Program-made: the position numbers and the translations under genes
Notes under the pieces: generated by a model
What the model saw: only the letters and a program-made list of their open reading frames with translations
Told to the model about the DNA's origin: nothing
The model's database searches: none
Shown here: positions 33,747-43,065 of the stretch, piece by piece
Layout of the letters: every line of letters starts with the position of its first letter
Numbering within the stretch: the stretch's first letter is position 1
Assembly: GCF_009741265.1 (NCBI RefSeq)
Contig: NZ_WOWL01000001.1
Coordinates: forward strand, 4,588,001-4,652,000
DNA: 64,000 nt
Source: Pseudarthrobacter sp. GA104
GTDB taxonomy: Bacteria; Actinomycetota; Actinomycetes; Actinomycetales; Micrococcaceae
Direction: 5' to 3'

Positions 33747-36290
33747 ATGAAACTCGTTGACCAGCTGCCCCATCTGCCCGCCTCCGTCCGTACTGTGGGT
33801 GTGGATCCCGACGACCTCTACACGCGGTTCGTTGAGTGGACGGAAAGCCGCGGACTGGCCCTGTATCCCGCACAGGACGAAGCCATTATGGAGCTGGCCA
33901 CGGGGTCCAACGTCATCCTGGCCACCCCCACCGGGTCCGGAAAATCCCTCGTGGCCATCGCCGCCCACTTCCAGGCCATGGCCCAGGGCCAGCGGAGCTA
34001 CTACACCGCGCCGATCAAGGCGCTGGTCTCCGAGAAGTTCTTTGCCCTGTGCGATATTTTCGGCGCCGAGAACGTGGGAATGATCACGGGCGATTCCGGC
34101 GTCAACCAGGATGCGCCCATCATCTGCTGCACGGCCGAGATCCTGGCCAACACCGCCCTCCGTGAAGGCGCAGCCGCGGAACTCGGCACGGTGATCATGG
34201 ACGAGTTCCATTTCTATTCGGACCCGCAGCGCGGCTGGGCGTGGCAGGTTCCCCTGCTGGAACTCCCCCAGGCCCAGTTCCTCCTGATGTCCGCCACGCT
34301 GGGGGACGTCAGCCGGTTCGAGGAAGGCCTGACAACGCTGACGGGCCGCGCCACCACCACGGTGAGCTCCGCGGAACGGCCCATTCCGCTGCATTACTAC
34401 TACCACGAGACCCCCGTGCACGAGACGCTGGAGGAGCTGCTCTCCACCAGGCAGGTGCCGGTCTACGTGGTGCACTTCAGCCAGGTCGAGGCGATTGACC
34501 GCGCACAGACGCTGATGAGCATCAACGTCTGCACCCGCGAGGAGAAGGACAGGATCGCAGAGCTGATCGCCAACTTCCGGTTCGCCGCCGGTTTCGGCAA
34601 GACCCTGAACCGGCTGGTCCGCCACGGCATTGGCGTGCACCATGCGGGCATGCTGCCGAAGTACAGGCGGCTGGTGGAGCAGCTGGCCCAGGCGGGGCTG
34701 CTGAAGGTCATCTGCGGCACCGACACCCTGGGCGTGGGAATCAACGTGCCCATCCGCACTGTCCTGCTCACGGCACTGAGCAAGTACGACGGCGTCCGCA
34801 CCCGGCTGCTTAACTCCCGTGAGTTCCACCAGATTGCGGGCCGGGCCGGGCGGGCAGGTTACGACACCGCCGGGACCGTGGTGGTCCAGGCACCCGAACA
34901 CGTGACGGAGAACGTCAAGGCGATGGCCAAGGCCGTGGCCAAATTCGGTGACGACCAGAAGAAGCTGCGCCAGGTGGTGAAGAAGAAGCCGCCGGAGGGG
35001 TTCGTCAGCTGGGGCGAGCCTACGTTCAAGCGGCTCGTCGAATCGGTGCCGGACCCGTTGACGTCAAGCTTCACGGTGACGCACGCGATGCTGATGAACC
35101 TGATGGAACGGCCCGGGGACCCGTTTGCGGCGGCCCGACGCCTCCTGACGGAAAACCACGAGACCCGGTCCTCCCAGCTGCAGCTCATGAAAAAGGCACT
35201 GGGCATCTACCGCGAACTGCTCGCGGCCGAGGTGGTGGAGCGGATCCCTGCGGAAGAGCAGGGACCCGACGGCCGGACCGTCCGGCTGACTGTCCACCTC
35301 CAGCCGAACTTCGCACTCAACCAACCGCTGTCCCCCTTCGCACTGGCCGCACTTGAACTCCTGGACCCGGAGTCGCCGTCGTACGCCCTGGACGTGGTGT
35401 CCGTGATCGAGGCGACCCTGGAGAAGCCGCGGCAGATCCTGTCCGCCCAGCAAAAGAAGGCCCGCGGCGAGGCGGTGGCCGCCATGAAGGCCGACGGCAT
35501 TGAGTACGACCAGCGGATGGCCATGCTCGAGGAAGTGTCCTACCCCCAGCCCTTGGCGGAGATTCTCGGGGAGGCCTTCGAGGTGTACCGGAAGGCCGCG
35601 CCCTGGGTGGGCGATTTCGAGCTTGCCCCCAAGTCCGTGGTCCGGGACATGTACGAGCGTGCCATGAACTTTGGCGAGTTCGTGCAGTTCTACGGGCTGG
35701 CCCGTTCGGAGGGGATAGTCCTGCGCTACCTCGCGGACGCCTTCAAGGCCCTGCGGCAGACCGTTCCCCAGGACATGCTGCGCGAGGATTTGGAGGACCT
35801 GGTTGCCTGGCTCGGCGAGCTGGTCCGCCAGGTGGACTCCAGCCTCCTGGACGAATGGGAGGAGCTGGCCTCGGGCGCCGCCCCGACACCGCACGACGCG
35901 CCGCCGCCGCCCCCGCCGTCGCTCACGTCCAACATCCGGGCCTTCCGGGTGATGGTGCGCAACGAACTGTTCCGCCGCGTTGAGCTGTTCGCCGACGAGG
36001 ACGCGGCCGCGCTGGGGGAACTCGACGCCGCAGCCGGCTGGGGCGCCGAGCGCTGGGAAGACGCCCTGGACGACTACTTTGACGAACACGACGACATCGG
36101 GACCGGGCCGGACGCCCGGGGACCGGCCCTGCTCATCATCACGGAGGAAAAGGACCGGTGGAAGGTCCGGCAGATCTTCGACGATCCCGCCGGCAACCAT
36201 GACTGGGGGATTTCCGCCGAGGTGGACCTGGCTGCCTCAGACGAAACCGGAACGGCTGTGATCAGGGTGACTGAGGTCAACCGGCTCTAA
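33747..36290 (+). CDS. DEAD/DEAH-box RNA helicase with DUF3516 domain
   Basis: This 847-residue superfamily 2 helicase has Walker A TPTGSGKS (60-67), motif II DEFH (152-155), SATLGD motif III near 196, and a C-terminal helicase domain ending in QIAGRAGRAGYD. The second half is the DUF3516 region found in actinobacterial helicases, with a proline-rich linker near residue 715. It is related to the Ski2/HelY group, so RNA processing or decay is likely; the target is unknown. The ATG at 33747 is where conservation begins. Confidence 0.9.
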   Translation: MKLVDQLPHLPASVRTVGVDPDDLYTRFVEWTESRGLALYPAQDEAIMELATGSNVILATPTGSGKSLVAIAAHFQAMAQGQRSYYTAPIKALVSEKFFALCDIFGAENVGMITGDSGVNQDAPIICCTAEILANTALREGAAAELGTVIMDEFHFYSDPQRGWAWQVPLLELPQAQFLLMSATLGDVSRFEEGLTTLTGRATTTVSSAERPIPLHYYYHETPVHETLEELLSTRQVPVYVVHFSQVEAIDRAQTLMSINVCTREEKDRIAELIANFRFAAGFGKTLNRLVRHGIGVHHAGMLPKYRRLVEQLAQAGLLKVICGTDTLGVGINVPIRTVLLTALSKYDGVRTRLLNSREFHQIAGRAGRAGYDTAGTVVVQAPEHVTENVKAMAKAVAKFGDDQKKLRQVVKKKPPEGFVSWGEPTFKRLVESVPDPLTSSFTVTHAMLMNLMERPGDPFAAARRLLTENHETRSSQLQLMKKALGIYRELLAAEVVERIPAEEQGPDGRTVRLTVHLQPNFALNQPLSPFALAALELLDPESPSYALDVVSVIEATLEKPRQILSAQQKKARGEAVAAMKADGIEYDQRMAMLEEVSYPQPLAEILGEAFEVYRKAAPWVGDFELAPKSVVRDMYERAMNFGEFVQFYGLARSEGIVLRYLADAFKALRQTVPQDMLREDLEDLVAWLGELVRQVDSSLLDEWEELASGAAPTPHDAPPPPPPSLTSNIRAFRVMVRNELFRRVELFADEDAAALGELDAAAGWGAERWEDALDDYFDEHDDIGTGPDARGPALLIITEEKDRWKVRQIFDDPAGNHDWGISAEVDLAASDETGTAVIRVTEVNRL

Positions 36291-36320
36291 ACGCTGCCAG
36301 CGCCTGCCGGGTGCCGGCGG

Positions 36321-36326
36321 TAAGCT
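36321..36326 (+). promoter_or_regulatory. -10 element of leaderless GNAT gene
   Basis: TAAGCT, six bases before the ATG at 36333. No ribosome binding site between. Confidence 0.6.
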
Positions 36327-36332
36327 CGAACA

Positions 36333-36833
36333 ATGAGTGTAATCCGCCCCGCAACCCCGCAAGACGTACCCGCAATCCTCCGGATGATCCACGAACTGGC
36401 GCACTACGAGAAGGAACCTGACGCCGTCCGGAACACCCCCGGGATGCTGCAGCAGGTGCTGTTCGGAGACAACCCGCGCGTGTTCGCTGCCATGGCAGAG
36501 AACGGGGCCGGCGAAGTCCAGGGGTTCGCTTTGTGGTTCCTGAACTATTCCACCTGGGAAGGCGTGCACGGCATCTACCTGGAGGACCTTTACGTGAGCC
36601 CGGAAGCCCGCGGCGAAGGACACGGAAAGGCCCTGCTCCAGCACCTTGCCGCCATCGCCGTGGAGAACGGCTACGCCAGGGTGGAGTGGAGCGTCCTTGA
36701 CTGGAATGAGCCGTCCATCAACTTCTACCGGCGCCTCGGCGCCAGGCCCATGGACGGCTGGTCCACGTTCCGGCTCACCGGCCAGGCCCTCGAACAGTTC
36801 GGCAGTGCCGTCCCCGCCCCTGCCAATGGCTAG
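36333..36833 (+). CDS. GNAT family N-acetyltransferase
   Basis: This 166-residue acetyltransferase has the acetyl-CoA pyrophosphate-binding pattern (SPEARGEGHGKALL, near 90-103), preceded by the YLEDLYV strand and followed by VEWSVLDWNEPSINFYRRLGA. That layout resembles diamine/thialysine acetyltransferases (SAT-like), but the substrate is uncertain. Its stop codon overlaps the likely start of the next gene. Confidence 0.85.
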   Translation: MSVIRPATPQDVPAILRMIHELAHYEKEPDAVRNTPGMLQQVLFGDNPRVFAAMAENGAGEVQGFALWFLNYSTWEGVHGIYLEDLYVSPEARGEGHGKALLQHLAAIAVENGYARVEWSVLDWNEPSINFYRRLGARPMDGWSTFRLTGQALEQFGSAVPAPANG

Positions 36834-38175
36834 TGCAGGGATGCCATCGCCGGCAGGCCCGGCGGTCCGGGCAAGGCATGAGGTAAGGGCGAAGCACCAG
36901 TTCCGCGGGATGCGGACCACGGAGCACTTTTTCACAGTGCCGCTGGACCATTCTTCCCCCTCGGGCGAAACAATCACCGTCTTTGCCCGGGAGTACGTTT
37001 CGGCCGCGCACAGCGAGAACCAGGCCGCGGGTCTTCCGTGGCTCCTGTTCCTCCAGGGCGGTCCCGGCGGGCGCGGCAACAGGTTTGGCTCGCTGGGCGG
37101 CTGGAGCAAAGCGGCTGCCAAGGACTTCCGGATCCTCATGCTGGACCAGCGCGGAACGGGGCTCTCCACGCCTGCGGACCGGAACACCCTGCCGCTGCGG
37201 GGGTCCGCCGCGGACCAGGCCGCGTACCTGGAGCATTTCCGTGCGGATTCCATCGTGGCCGACGCCGAGCTGATCCGGGATGCCCTGGGGGCGGGCCCGT
37301 GGACGGTGTACGGCCAGAGCTACGGCGGCTTCTGCGCACTGACGTACCTGTCCTTTGCCCCGGAGGGCCTGAAGGAGGTCCTGGTGACCGGCGGCCTTGC
37401 GCCGCTGACCGGCCCGGCCGATGACGTCTACCGGGCTACGTTCCAGCGCGTTGCGGCCCGCAACGCCGAGTACTTCGGCTGGTACCCGGAGGACCGGGAC
37501 ATGGTTGACCGGATTGCCCGCCACCTCAGGAGCACCCCGGAGTTCCTTCCCGACGGCGGCCCGCTCACCGTGGAGCGCTTCCAGATGGTGGGTTCCTTCC
37601 TCGGGGGGAATACGCGCGTGGACAGCCTGCATCACCTGCTGGAGGACGCCTTCACGGAAACAGCGGAAGGCCCCCGGCTCTCGGATGCCTTCCTGGACCA
37701 GGTGCAGGGCATCGTATCGCGCCGGTCCAATCCCCTCTACGCGCTGATGCATGAATCCATCTACGGCCAGGGGCAGGCGACCGGCTGGTCCGCCTGGCGG
37801 GTACTGGCGGACTACCCGGAGTTCCGGCCGGACGCCGAGCCGCTGCTGCTGACGGGCGAGATGGTTTATCCGTGGTACTTCGAACAGGACCCTGCGCTTC
37901 AGCCCCTCCGGGACGTGGCGGACCTGCTTGCAGCCAAAACGGACTGGAAGCCGCTCTACGATATTGCCCGGCTGGGGGCCAATACCGTTCCGGCGGCGGC
38001 CGCCGTCTACTCGGACGACATCTATGTGGACCGGAAACTCTCCTTGGAAACAGCGTCCGCGGTGCGCGGGCTGCAGGTCTGGGAGACCGGCGACTTCCAC
38101 CATGATGGCATCGCCGACGACGGGGAGGCGATCTTCGCCAGGCTGCTGGGTATGGCCAGGTCAGGCGGGCGCTGA
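36826..38175 (+). CDS. Alpha/beta hydrolase, prolyl aminopeptidase-like
   Basis: This protein of up to 449 residues (S33 peptidase type) has the oxyanion-hole FLQGGPGGRG (about 75-84), DQRGTG (107-112) and nucleophile elbow GQSYGG with Ser165. These match proline iminopeptidases, which release N-terminal proline. The catalytic His is probably in GDFHHDG near the C-terminus. The start is uncertain: ATG 36826 overlaps the GNAT gene by eight bases, while ATGs at 36841 and 36910 are alternatives; none has a good ribosome binding site. Confidence 0.82.
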   Translation: MASAGMPSPAGPAVRARHEVRAKHQFRGMRTTEHFFTVPLDHSSPSGETITVFAREYVSAAHSENQAAGLPWLLFLQGGPGGRGNRFGSLGGWSKAAAKDFRILMLDQRGTGLSTPADRNTLPLRGSAADQAAYLEHFRADSIVADAELIRDALGAGPWTVYGQSYGGFCALTYLSFAPEGLKEVLVTGGLAPLTGPADDVYRATFQRVAARNAEYFGWYPEDRDMVDRIARHLRSTPEFLPDGGPLTVERFQMVGSFLGGNTRVDSLHHLLEDAFTETAEGPRLSDAFLDQVQGIVSRRSNPLYALMHESIYGQGQATGWSAWRVLADYPEFRPDAEPLLLTGEMVYPWYFEQDPALQPLRDVADLLAAKTDWKPLYDIARLGANTVPAAAAVYSDDIYVDRKLSLETASAVRGLQVWETGDFHHDGIADDGEAIFARLLGMARSGGR

Positions 38176-39549
38176 CTCGCGCCGCCCGGCCACCACGGTC
38201 ACGAACGCCGCGGCCAGGACGGCTGCGCCCACCACGCCGCCCAGCAGGTTCAGGCCCAGGTAGCCGATCCAGCTGAGGACCAGGCCCGACACCGCCCCGC
38301 CCACGGCCCCCGCTGCACCCATGAGCATGTCCGAAACCCCCTGCACCACTACACGGGAGTCCCGGCCGACGCTCTCGGCAAGCAGGGTGGAACCGGACAC
38401 CGTGGCCGCGGACCAGCCCAGGCCCAGCAAAACCAGGCCTGCCGCCACCGCCCCCGTGGATGCCTGGCCGAATCCGGCAACAGCTACGGCGGTGATCAGC
38501 AGGGTGAAGCCAATCATGATGGTCTGCGCCCTGCCGGCCTTGTCCGTCAGCCAGCCCATCACCGGCGACAAAGCGAACATCCCGGCGATGTGCAGCGAAA
38601 TGGTGAAACCGATGATCACCAGGACGTCACCGGACGCCGTGTGGCCCGCGTGGCTCGCGCCCGGCCCTTCGACCAGTTCCTGCAGGTGGAGTGGCGTCAT
38701 GGACATCACGCCCACCATCACCGCGTGGGCCCCGACGACGGCGGCCACTGCCAGGAGCGCGGTCCGGGAGCCGCGGATGGCCCGCAGCCCGCGGACCAGC
38801 GAGCCGCCGTCGCGCTTTGCCTGCCCGTTGGTGCCTGCCCCCGCGCCGCTGCCCTCCGGTGCTGCCGGCGTTTGTTGTGCCGTGCCGGGGGCGCCGGTGC
38901 CCGCCTGCTGCGGCGCAAGTTCCCTGGCCAGCAGCAGCGGATCCGGCCGCAGGCCGGTAAAAAGCAGGACGTTCGCCACGAGAAGCCCGGCTCCGGCAAT
39001 CACGAAAGGCCCTGCCACCGGCGGAAGGCCCAGCGCCTGTCCCACCACGGTGCCGGGCTGGATGAGGTTGGGTCCGGCGACGGCGCCAACGGTTACGGCC
39101 CACACCACGGCGGACAGGGCCCTGCCGCGGTGCTCCGGGTCCGCAAGGTCGACGGCGGCGAAGCGGGCCTGCAGGCTGGCGGCGGTACCCACACCGATCC
39201 CGGCTGCGCCGAGCACCAGCAGGACGAAAAGGCCGGACACCACCGCGAGCACCATCAGGACCGTGCCTGCGAGGGCCGCGGACAGCCCGGCCATCTGGCC
39301 GATCCGGCGTCCCCGGCGGTCCGCCAGCGAGGCAAGCGGCAGGGCAGCCAGGGCTGCGCCGAGGGTCATGACCGTGGCGACGGCGCCGGCCCAGGCACTC
39401 GATCCGGACAGTTCGACGGCGAGTATGGACCCGATCGAAACCGTGGCACCGGTGCCGATTCCGCCAAAAATCTGGGCCGCGCTCAGCAGCACCACCGTGC
39501 GCCGCTGCACCAGGCGCACCTGTTGGTCCGATATCAGGGTGGGGGCCAT
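38161..39549 (-). CDS. Major facilitator superfamily transporter
   Basis: This 462-residue protein has about twelve membrane segments and the MFS loop motif LASLADRRGRRIG near residue 76, with a second copy (GWLTDKAGRA) in the C-terminal half. A hydrophilic Gly/Ala/Gln-rich central loop (about 205-235) separates the halves. It looks like a drug/proton antiporter-type MFS protein; substrate unknown. The ATG at 39549 lies six bases after TATGCT. Its 3' end overlaps the 3' end of the peptidase by 15 bases (convergent). Confidence 0.87.
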   Translation of the reverse strand: MAPTLISDQQVRLVQRRTVVLLSAAQIFGGIGTGATVSIGSILAVELSGSSAWAGAVATVMTLGAALAALPLASLADRRGRRIGQMAGLSAALAGTVLMVLAVVSGLFVLLVLGAAGIGVGTAASLQARFAAVDLADPEHRGRALSAVVWAVTVGAVAGPNLIQPGTVVGQALGLPPVAGPFVIAGAGLLVANVLLFTGLRPDPLLLARELAPQQAGTGAPGTAQQTPAAPEGSGAGAGTNGQAKRDGGSLVRGLRAIRGSRTALLAVAAVVGAHAVMVGVMSMTPLHLQELVEGPGASHAGHTASGDVLVIIGFTISLHIAGMFALSPVMGWLTDKAGRAQTIMIGFTLLITAVAVAGFGQASTGAVAAGLVLLGLGWSAATVSGSTLLAESVGRDSRVVVQGVSDMLMGAAGAVGGAVSGLVLSWIGYLGLNLLGGVVGAAVLAAAFVTVVAGRRESAPA

Positions 39550-39555
39550 GGTCCG

Positions 39556-39561
39556 AGCATA
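39556..39561 (-). promoter_or_regulatory. -10 element of leaderless MFS gene
   Basis: TATGCT on the minus strand, six bases before the ATG at 39549. Confidence 0.6.
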
Positions 39562-39597
39562 GTCCCCCATGCGCCTCCTGCAGAGGGGATTTAAAGC

Positions 39598-39632
39598 GAC
39601 AATCCCGGCCGCAGGATACGGCCGGGATTGTC
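39598..39632 (-). terminator. Terminator hairpin after terC
   Basis: Perfect 14-base stem GACAATCCCGGCCG (39598-39611) and complement (39619-39632) with a seven-base loop, followed leftwards by CGCTTTAAATCC, a weak T-rich tail. It separates terC from the MFS gene. Confidence 0.8.
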
Positions 39633-39655
39633 CGGGTCAGGAGGACCAGGGACGC

Positions 39656-40684
39656 CTACTCGGCGTCGCTGTGGCTCCTCCGGACGTCCTCCTCGAGGCG
39701 GGGGTCCAGGTGCGCTTCCTTTGCCTTGGAGCTGACCAGGCTCGCGACCACCGCGATGACGATGGTGCCAACGATGACGCCCAGGGAAACGAACGTGGGG
39801 ATTTCGGGGGCCCATTCAATGTGCTGCCCGCCGTTGATGAACGGAAGCTCGTTGACGTGCATGGCGTGCAGGACCAGCTTGACGCCGATGAACGCGAGGA
39901 TGAAGGAGAGCGCGTGCTTCAGGTAGATCAGGCGGTTCATGAGGCCGCCGAGCAGGAAGTACAGCTGGCGCAGGCCCATCAGGGCGAACAGGTTGGCCGT
40001 GAACACGATGAAGGGGCTCTGGGTGAGGCCGAAGATTGCGGGGATGGAGTCGACGGCGAAGAGCAGGTCCGTGAGGCCGATGGTGATGAACACGATCAGC
40101 ATGGGCGTGAAGACCTTCTTGCCGTTCACGGTGGTGCGCAGCTTGCCGCCGTCGAACTTCTCGGACATGGGGATGACCTTGCGGATCTTGGCGATCAGCG
40201 GGTTCTCCCGGTCTTCTTCGTCTTCGCCCTCGTCCTGGGCCTGCTTCCATGCGGTCCAGAGCAGGAACGCGCCGAAGATATAGAACACCCAGCTGAACTG
40301 CTCGATCACGATCGCGCCGAGCAGGATGAAGATGCCGCGCAGGATCAGGGCGATGATGATGCCCACCATCAGCACTTCCTGCTGGTACTTCCGGGGCACG
40401 GAGAACCTGGCCATGATGATGATGAAGACAAACAGGTTGTCGATGCTGAGGCTGTATTCCGTCACCCAGCCGGCGACGAACTGGCCGCCGAATTCCGGGC
40501 CGGTGAAAGCGAACATGGCGCCGGCGAACACCAGGGCCAGAGTGACGTAGAAGGCCACCCAGAGTCCGGCTTCCTTCATGGAGGGTTCGTGCGGGCGGCG
40601 GACCACCAGGAGAAGGTCGGTCAGGAGGATCAGGCCAAGGACGACAAAGGAGCCGACCTCAAACCAGACGGGCAATTCGAGCAC
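39656..40684 (-). CDS. TerC family membrane protein, probable manganese exporter
   Basis: This 342-residue polytopic protein has TerC-family blocks: TEYSLSIDNLFVF near 74, DLLFAVDSIPAIFG near 190 with acidic residues inside membrane segments, and a cytoplasmic acidic loop (EDEEDRENP). Some TerC proteins export Mn2+ (Alx, MeeF, MeeY). The GTG at 40684 has GAAAGG seven bases upstream. A yybP-ykoY manganese riboswitch precedes it, which strongly favours manganese over tellurium as the physiological ion. Confidence 0.92.
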   Translation of the reverse strand: MLELPVWFEVGSFVVLGLILLTDLLLVVRRPHEPSMKEAGLWVAFYVTLALVFAGAMFAFTGPEFGGQFVAGWVTEYSLSIDNLFVFIIIMARFSVPRKYQQEVLMVGIIIALILRGIFILLGAIVIEQFSWVFYIFGAFLLWTAWKQAQDEGEDEEDRENPLIAKIRKVIPMSEKFDGGKLRTTVNGKKVFTPMLIVFITIGLTDLLFAVDSIPAIFGLTQSPFIVFTANLFALMGLRQLYFLLGGLMNRLIYLKHALSFILAFIGVKLVLHAMHVNELPFINGGQHIEWAPEIPTFVSLGVIVGTIVIAVVASLVSSKAKEAHLDPRLEEDVRRSHSDAE

Positions 40685-40710
40685 AGGGTAGCCTTTCGCA
40701 GGGTACAGAG

Positions 40711-40838
40711 ATGCGGTGTAAGTCTCTCCGGCCTGCCTGCGCACTTGGTGCTGAAACGGCGGCCCGCTACGCCCGGCGGGGCAACCATGCCCTGCGTGTT
40801 GACGATCGTAGCGCTCGGGATACTCCCCTACGTGACAT
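40711..40838 (-). ncRNA. yybP-ykoY manganese riboswitch upstream of terC
   Basis: The minus-strand leader contains the three hallmark conserved blocks in order: GGGGAGTA (40821-40828), CGTCAACA within the following arm, and GGAGAGACTTACA (40717-40729), equivalent to the GCGAGACC end of the motif. A GC-rich variable stem lies between. This is the family that senses Mn2+ and often precedes TerC genes. A TAGAGT -10-like element lies upstream at about 40843-40848. Confidence 0.85.
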
Positions 40839-40887
40839 TAACTCTACCCCAGGCGGGCCGCCCGCCCGTCCCCTGTTGATGTTTGTG

Positions 40888-42984
40888 TCAGGCGTGCCCG
40901 GCAGCCTGCATCTGCCGGAGCTCCTTCTTCAGCTCGCTGACCTCGTCCCTGATCCTGGCGGCCACTTCGAACTGCAGCTCGGCAGCAGCGCCGTGCATCT
41001 GCTCCGTCAGCTGTTCGATCAGGCCCACCAGGTCCTCGGCCGGGGCCGCTGCCAGGCCGTCCGAGCGGACCTGGGCGGCACCCTTTGCGGCGGACTTCCG
41101 CTTTCCTCCCTTGGCCAGCCGGTTGTTCTTCAGCAGCTCCTGGGTATCGGCGTCTTCCTTGGCCAGTTGGTCCGTGATGTCGGCGATCTTCTTCCGCAGC
41201 GGCTGCGGGTCCACGCCGTGTTCGGTGTTGTAGGCAACCTGGATGGCGCGGCGCCGGTTTGTCTCGTCGATGGCCTGCGCCATGGAGTCCGTGATGCGGT
41301 CGGCGTACATGTGCACCTGGCCGGAGACGTTGCGGGCAGCGCGGCCGATCGTCTGGATCAGGGACGTGGACGACCGCAGGAAGCCCTCCTTGTCCGCATC
41401 GAGGATGCTGACAAGGGACACTTCGGGAAGGTCCAGGCCCTCACGGAGCAGGTTGATGCCCACCAGGACGTCGAACTTGCCCATCCGGAGTTCGCGCAGC
41501 AGCTCCACGCGCCGCAGGGTGTCGACGTCGGAGTGCAGGTACTCCACCTTGATGCCATGCCCGAGGAGGTAGTCCGTAAGGTCCTCGGCCATCCGCTTGG
41601 TCAGGGTAGTGACCAAGATGCGCTCGTTCTTGTCCGTACGGGTCTTGATCTCGCCCAGCAGGTCGTCGATCTGGCCCTTGGTGGGCTTCACCACCACCTC
41701 GGGATCGATGAGGCCCGTGGGCCGGATGATCTGCTGCACAAAACCGTCGGCCTTGCCCAGTTCATACTTGCCCGGCGTGGCGGACAGGTAAACGGTCTGG
41801 CCAACGCGTTGCAGGAACTCGTCCCATTTCAGCGGCCTGTTGTCCATGGCCGAGGGCAGGCGGAAGCCGAAGTCCACCAGGTTCCGCTTGCGCGACATGT
41901 CGCCTTCGTACATGGCGCCGATCTGCGGGATGGTCACGTGGGACTCGTCCACCACCAGGAGGAAGTCGTCCGGGAAGTAGTCCAGGAGGCAGTGGGGGGC
42001 CGTTCCGGGGGCGCGGCCATCGATGTGCGCCGAATAGTTCTCGATGCCGTTGCAGAAGCCCATCTGCTGCATCATCTCGAGGTCGTACATGGTCCGCATC
42101 CGGAGCCGCTGCGCTTCCACCAGCTTGTTCTGGCTTTCCAGTACCTTCAGCCGATCAGCGAGCTCATCCTCGATCCGCTTGATGGCCCGGGACATCCGTT
42201 CCGGTCCAGCCACGTAGTGCGACGCCGGGAAGACGTACATTTCCTCTTCGTCGCGGATCACCTCACCGGTCAGCGGGTGGAGTGTCTGGATATTCTCGAT
42301 CTCATCCCCGAAGAACTCGATCCGGATAGCCAGTTCCTCGTACATCGGGATGATCTCCACCGTGTCCCCGCGGACGCGGAACGTGCCCCGATGGAAGTCC
42401 ATGTCGTTGCGGGCGTACTGCATGGACACGAATTTGCGGAGGAGGTCGTCACGGTTCATCTCCGCCCCCTTGCGGAGCGTGACCATTCCTGCGATGTATT
42501 CCTCGGGCGTGCCCAGGCCGTAGATGCAGGAGACAGTGGCGACGACGATCACGTCCCGGCGGGTCAGCAGGGCGTTGGTGGCTGAGTGGCGGAGCCTTTC
42601 AACTTCCTCGTTAATGGAGGAGTCCTTCTCGATGAAGGTGTCCGTCTGGGCGACGTAGGCCTCGGGCTGGTAGTAGTCGTAGTAGGAAACGAAGTATTCC
42701 ACCGCGTTGTTTGGCAGCAGCTCGCGGAATTCGTTGGCCAGCTGCGCCGCCAGGGTCTTGTTCTGGACCATCACCAGGGTGGGCCGCTGCACCTGCTCGA
42801 TAAGCCAGGCGGTGGTGGCGCTCTTGCCCGTACCCGTGGCACCGAGCAGCACCACGTCCTTCTCGCCGTTCCTGATGCGCTCCGTCAGTTCGGCAATGGC
42901 GGCGGGCTGGTCGCCGGCGGGCTTGAATTCGCTGATGACCTCAAAGGGCGCCACAACACGGTTGATATCCTGCGCAAGGCTCAT
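40888..42984 (-). CDS. uvrB: Excinuclease ABC subunit B
   Basis: This 698-residue helicase-like protein receives damage from UvrA and recruits UvrC. It has Walker A LGATGTGKS (47-55), the beta-hairpin region YYDYYQPEAYV near 105, DESHVT (motif II) near 346, QTIGRAARN motif VI and a C-terminal UVR coiled coil that contacts UvrC. A lysine/alanine-rich linker precedes the UVR motif. The ATG at 42984 lies six bases after TAGATT, suggesting a leaderless mRNA. No LexA-like box is apparent here, unlike at uvrA. Confidence 0.97.
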   Translation of the reverse strand: MSLAQDINRVVAPFEVISEFKPAGDQPAAIAELTERIRNGEKDVVLLGATGTGKSATTAWLIEQVQRPTLVMVQNKTLAAQLANEFRELLPNNAVEYFVSYYDYYQPEAYVAQTDTFIEKDSSINEEVERLRHSATNALLTRRDVIVVATVSCIYGLGTPEEYIAGMVTLRKGAEMNRDDLLRKFVSMQYARNDMDFHRGTFRVRGDTVEIIPMYEELAIRIEFFGDEIENIQTLHPLTGEVIRDEEEMYVFPASHYVAGPERMSRAIKRIEDELADRLKVLESQNKLVEAQRLRMRTMYDLEMMQQMGFCNGIENYSAHIDGRAPGTAPHCLLDYFPDDFLLVVDESHVTIPQIGAMYEGDMSRKRNLVDFGFRLPSAMDNRPLKWDEFLQRVGQTVYLSATPGKYELGKADGFVQQIIRPTGLIDPEVVVKPTKGQIDDLLGEIKTRTDKNERILVTTLTKRMAEDLTDYLLGHGIKVEYLHSDVDTLRRVELLRELRMGKFDVLVGINLLREGLDLPEVSLVSILDADKEGFLRSSTSLIQTIGRAARNVSGQVHMYADRITDSMAQAIDETNRRRAIQVAYNTEHGVDPQPLRKKIADITDQLAKEDADTQELLKNNRLAKGGKRKSAAKGAAQVRSDGLAAAPAEDLVGLIEQLTEQMHGAAAELQFEVAARIRDEVSELKKELRQMQAAGHA

Positions 42985-42990
42985 GGATCT

Positions 42991-42996
42991 AATCTA
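42991..42996 (-). promoter_or_regulatory. -10 element of leaderless uvrB
   Basis: TAGATT on the minus strand, six bases before the ATG at 42984. Confidence 0.65.
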
Positions 42997-43065
42997 CAAC
43001 CGGGCACCGACACTATTGCGGCCCGTCCGTTACGGGCGAACAGCTCCGCCGGTCCGCGGATGCCT

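Noticed and set aside
43021..43037. GCCCGT-CCGTT-ACGGGC hairpin between coaE and uvrB
   Set aside because: Stem is only six pairs with no T-tract; expected by chance in GC-rich DNA.
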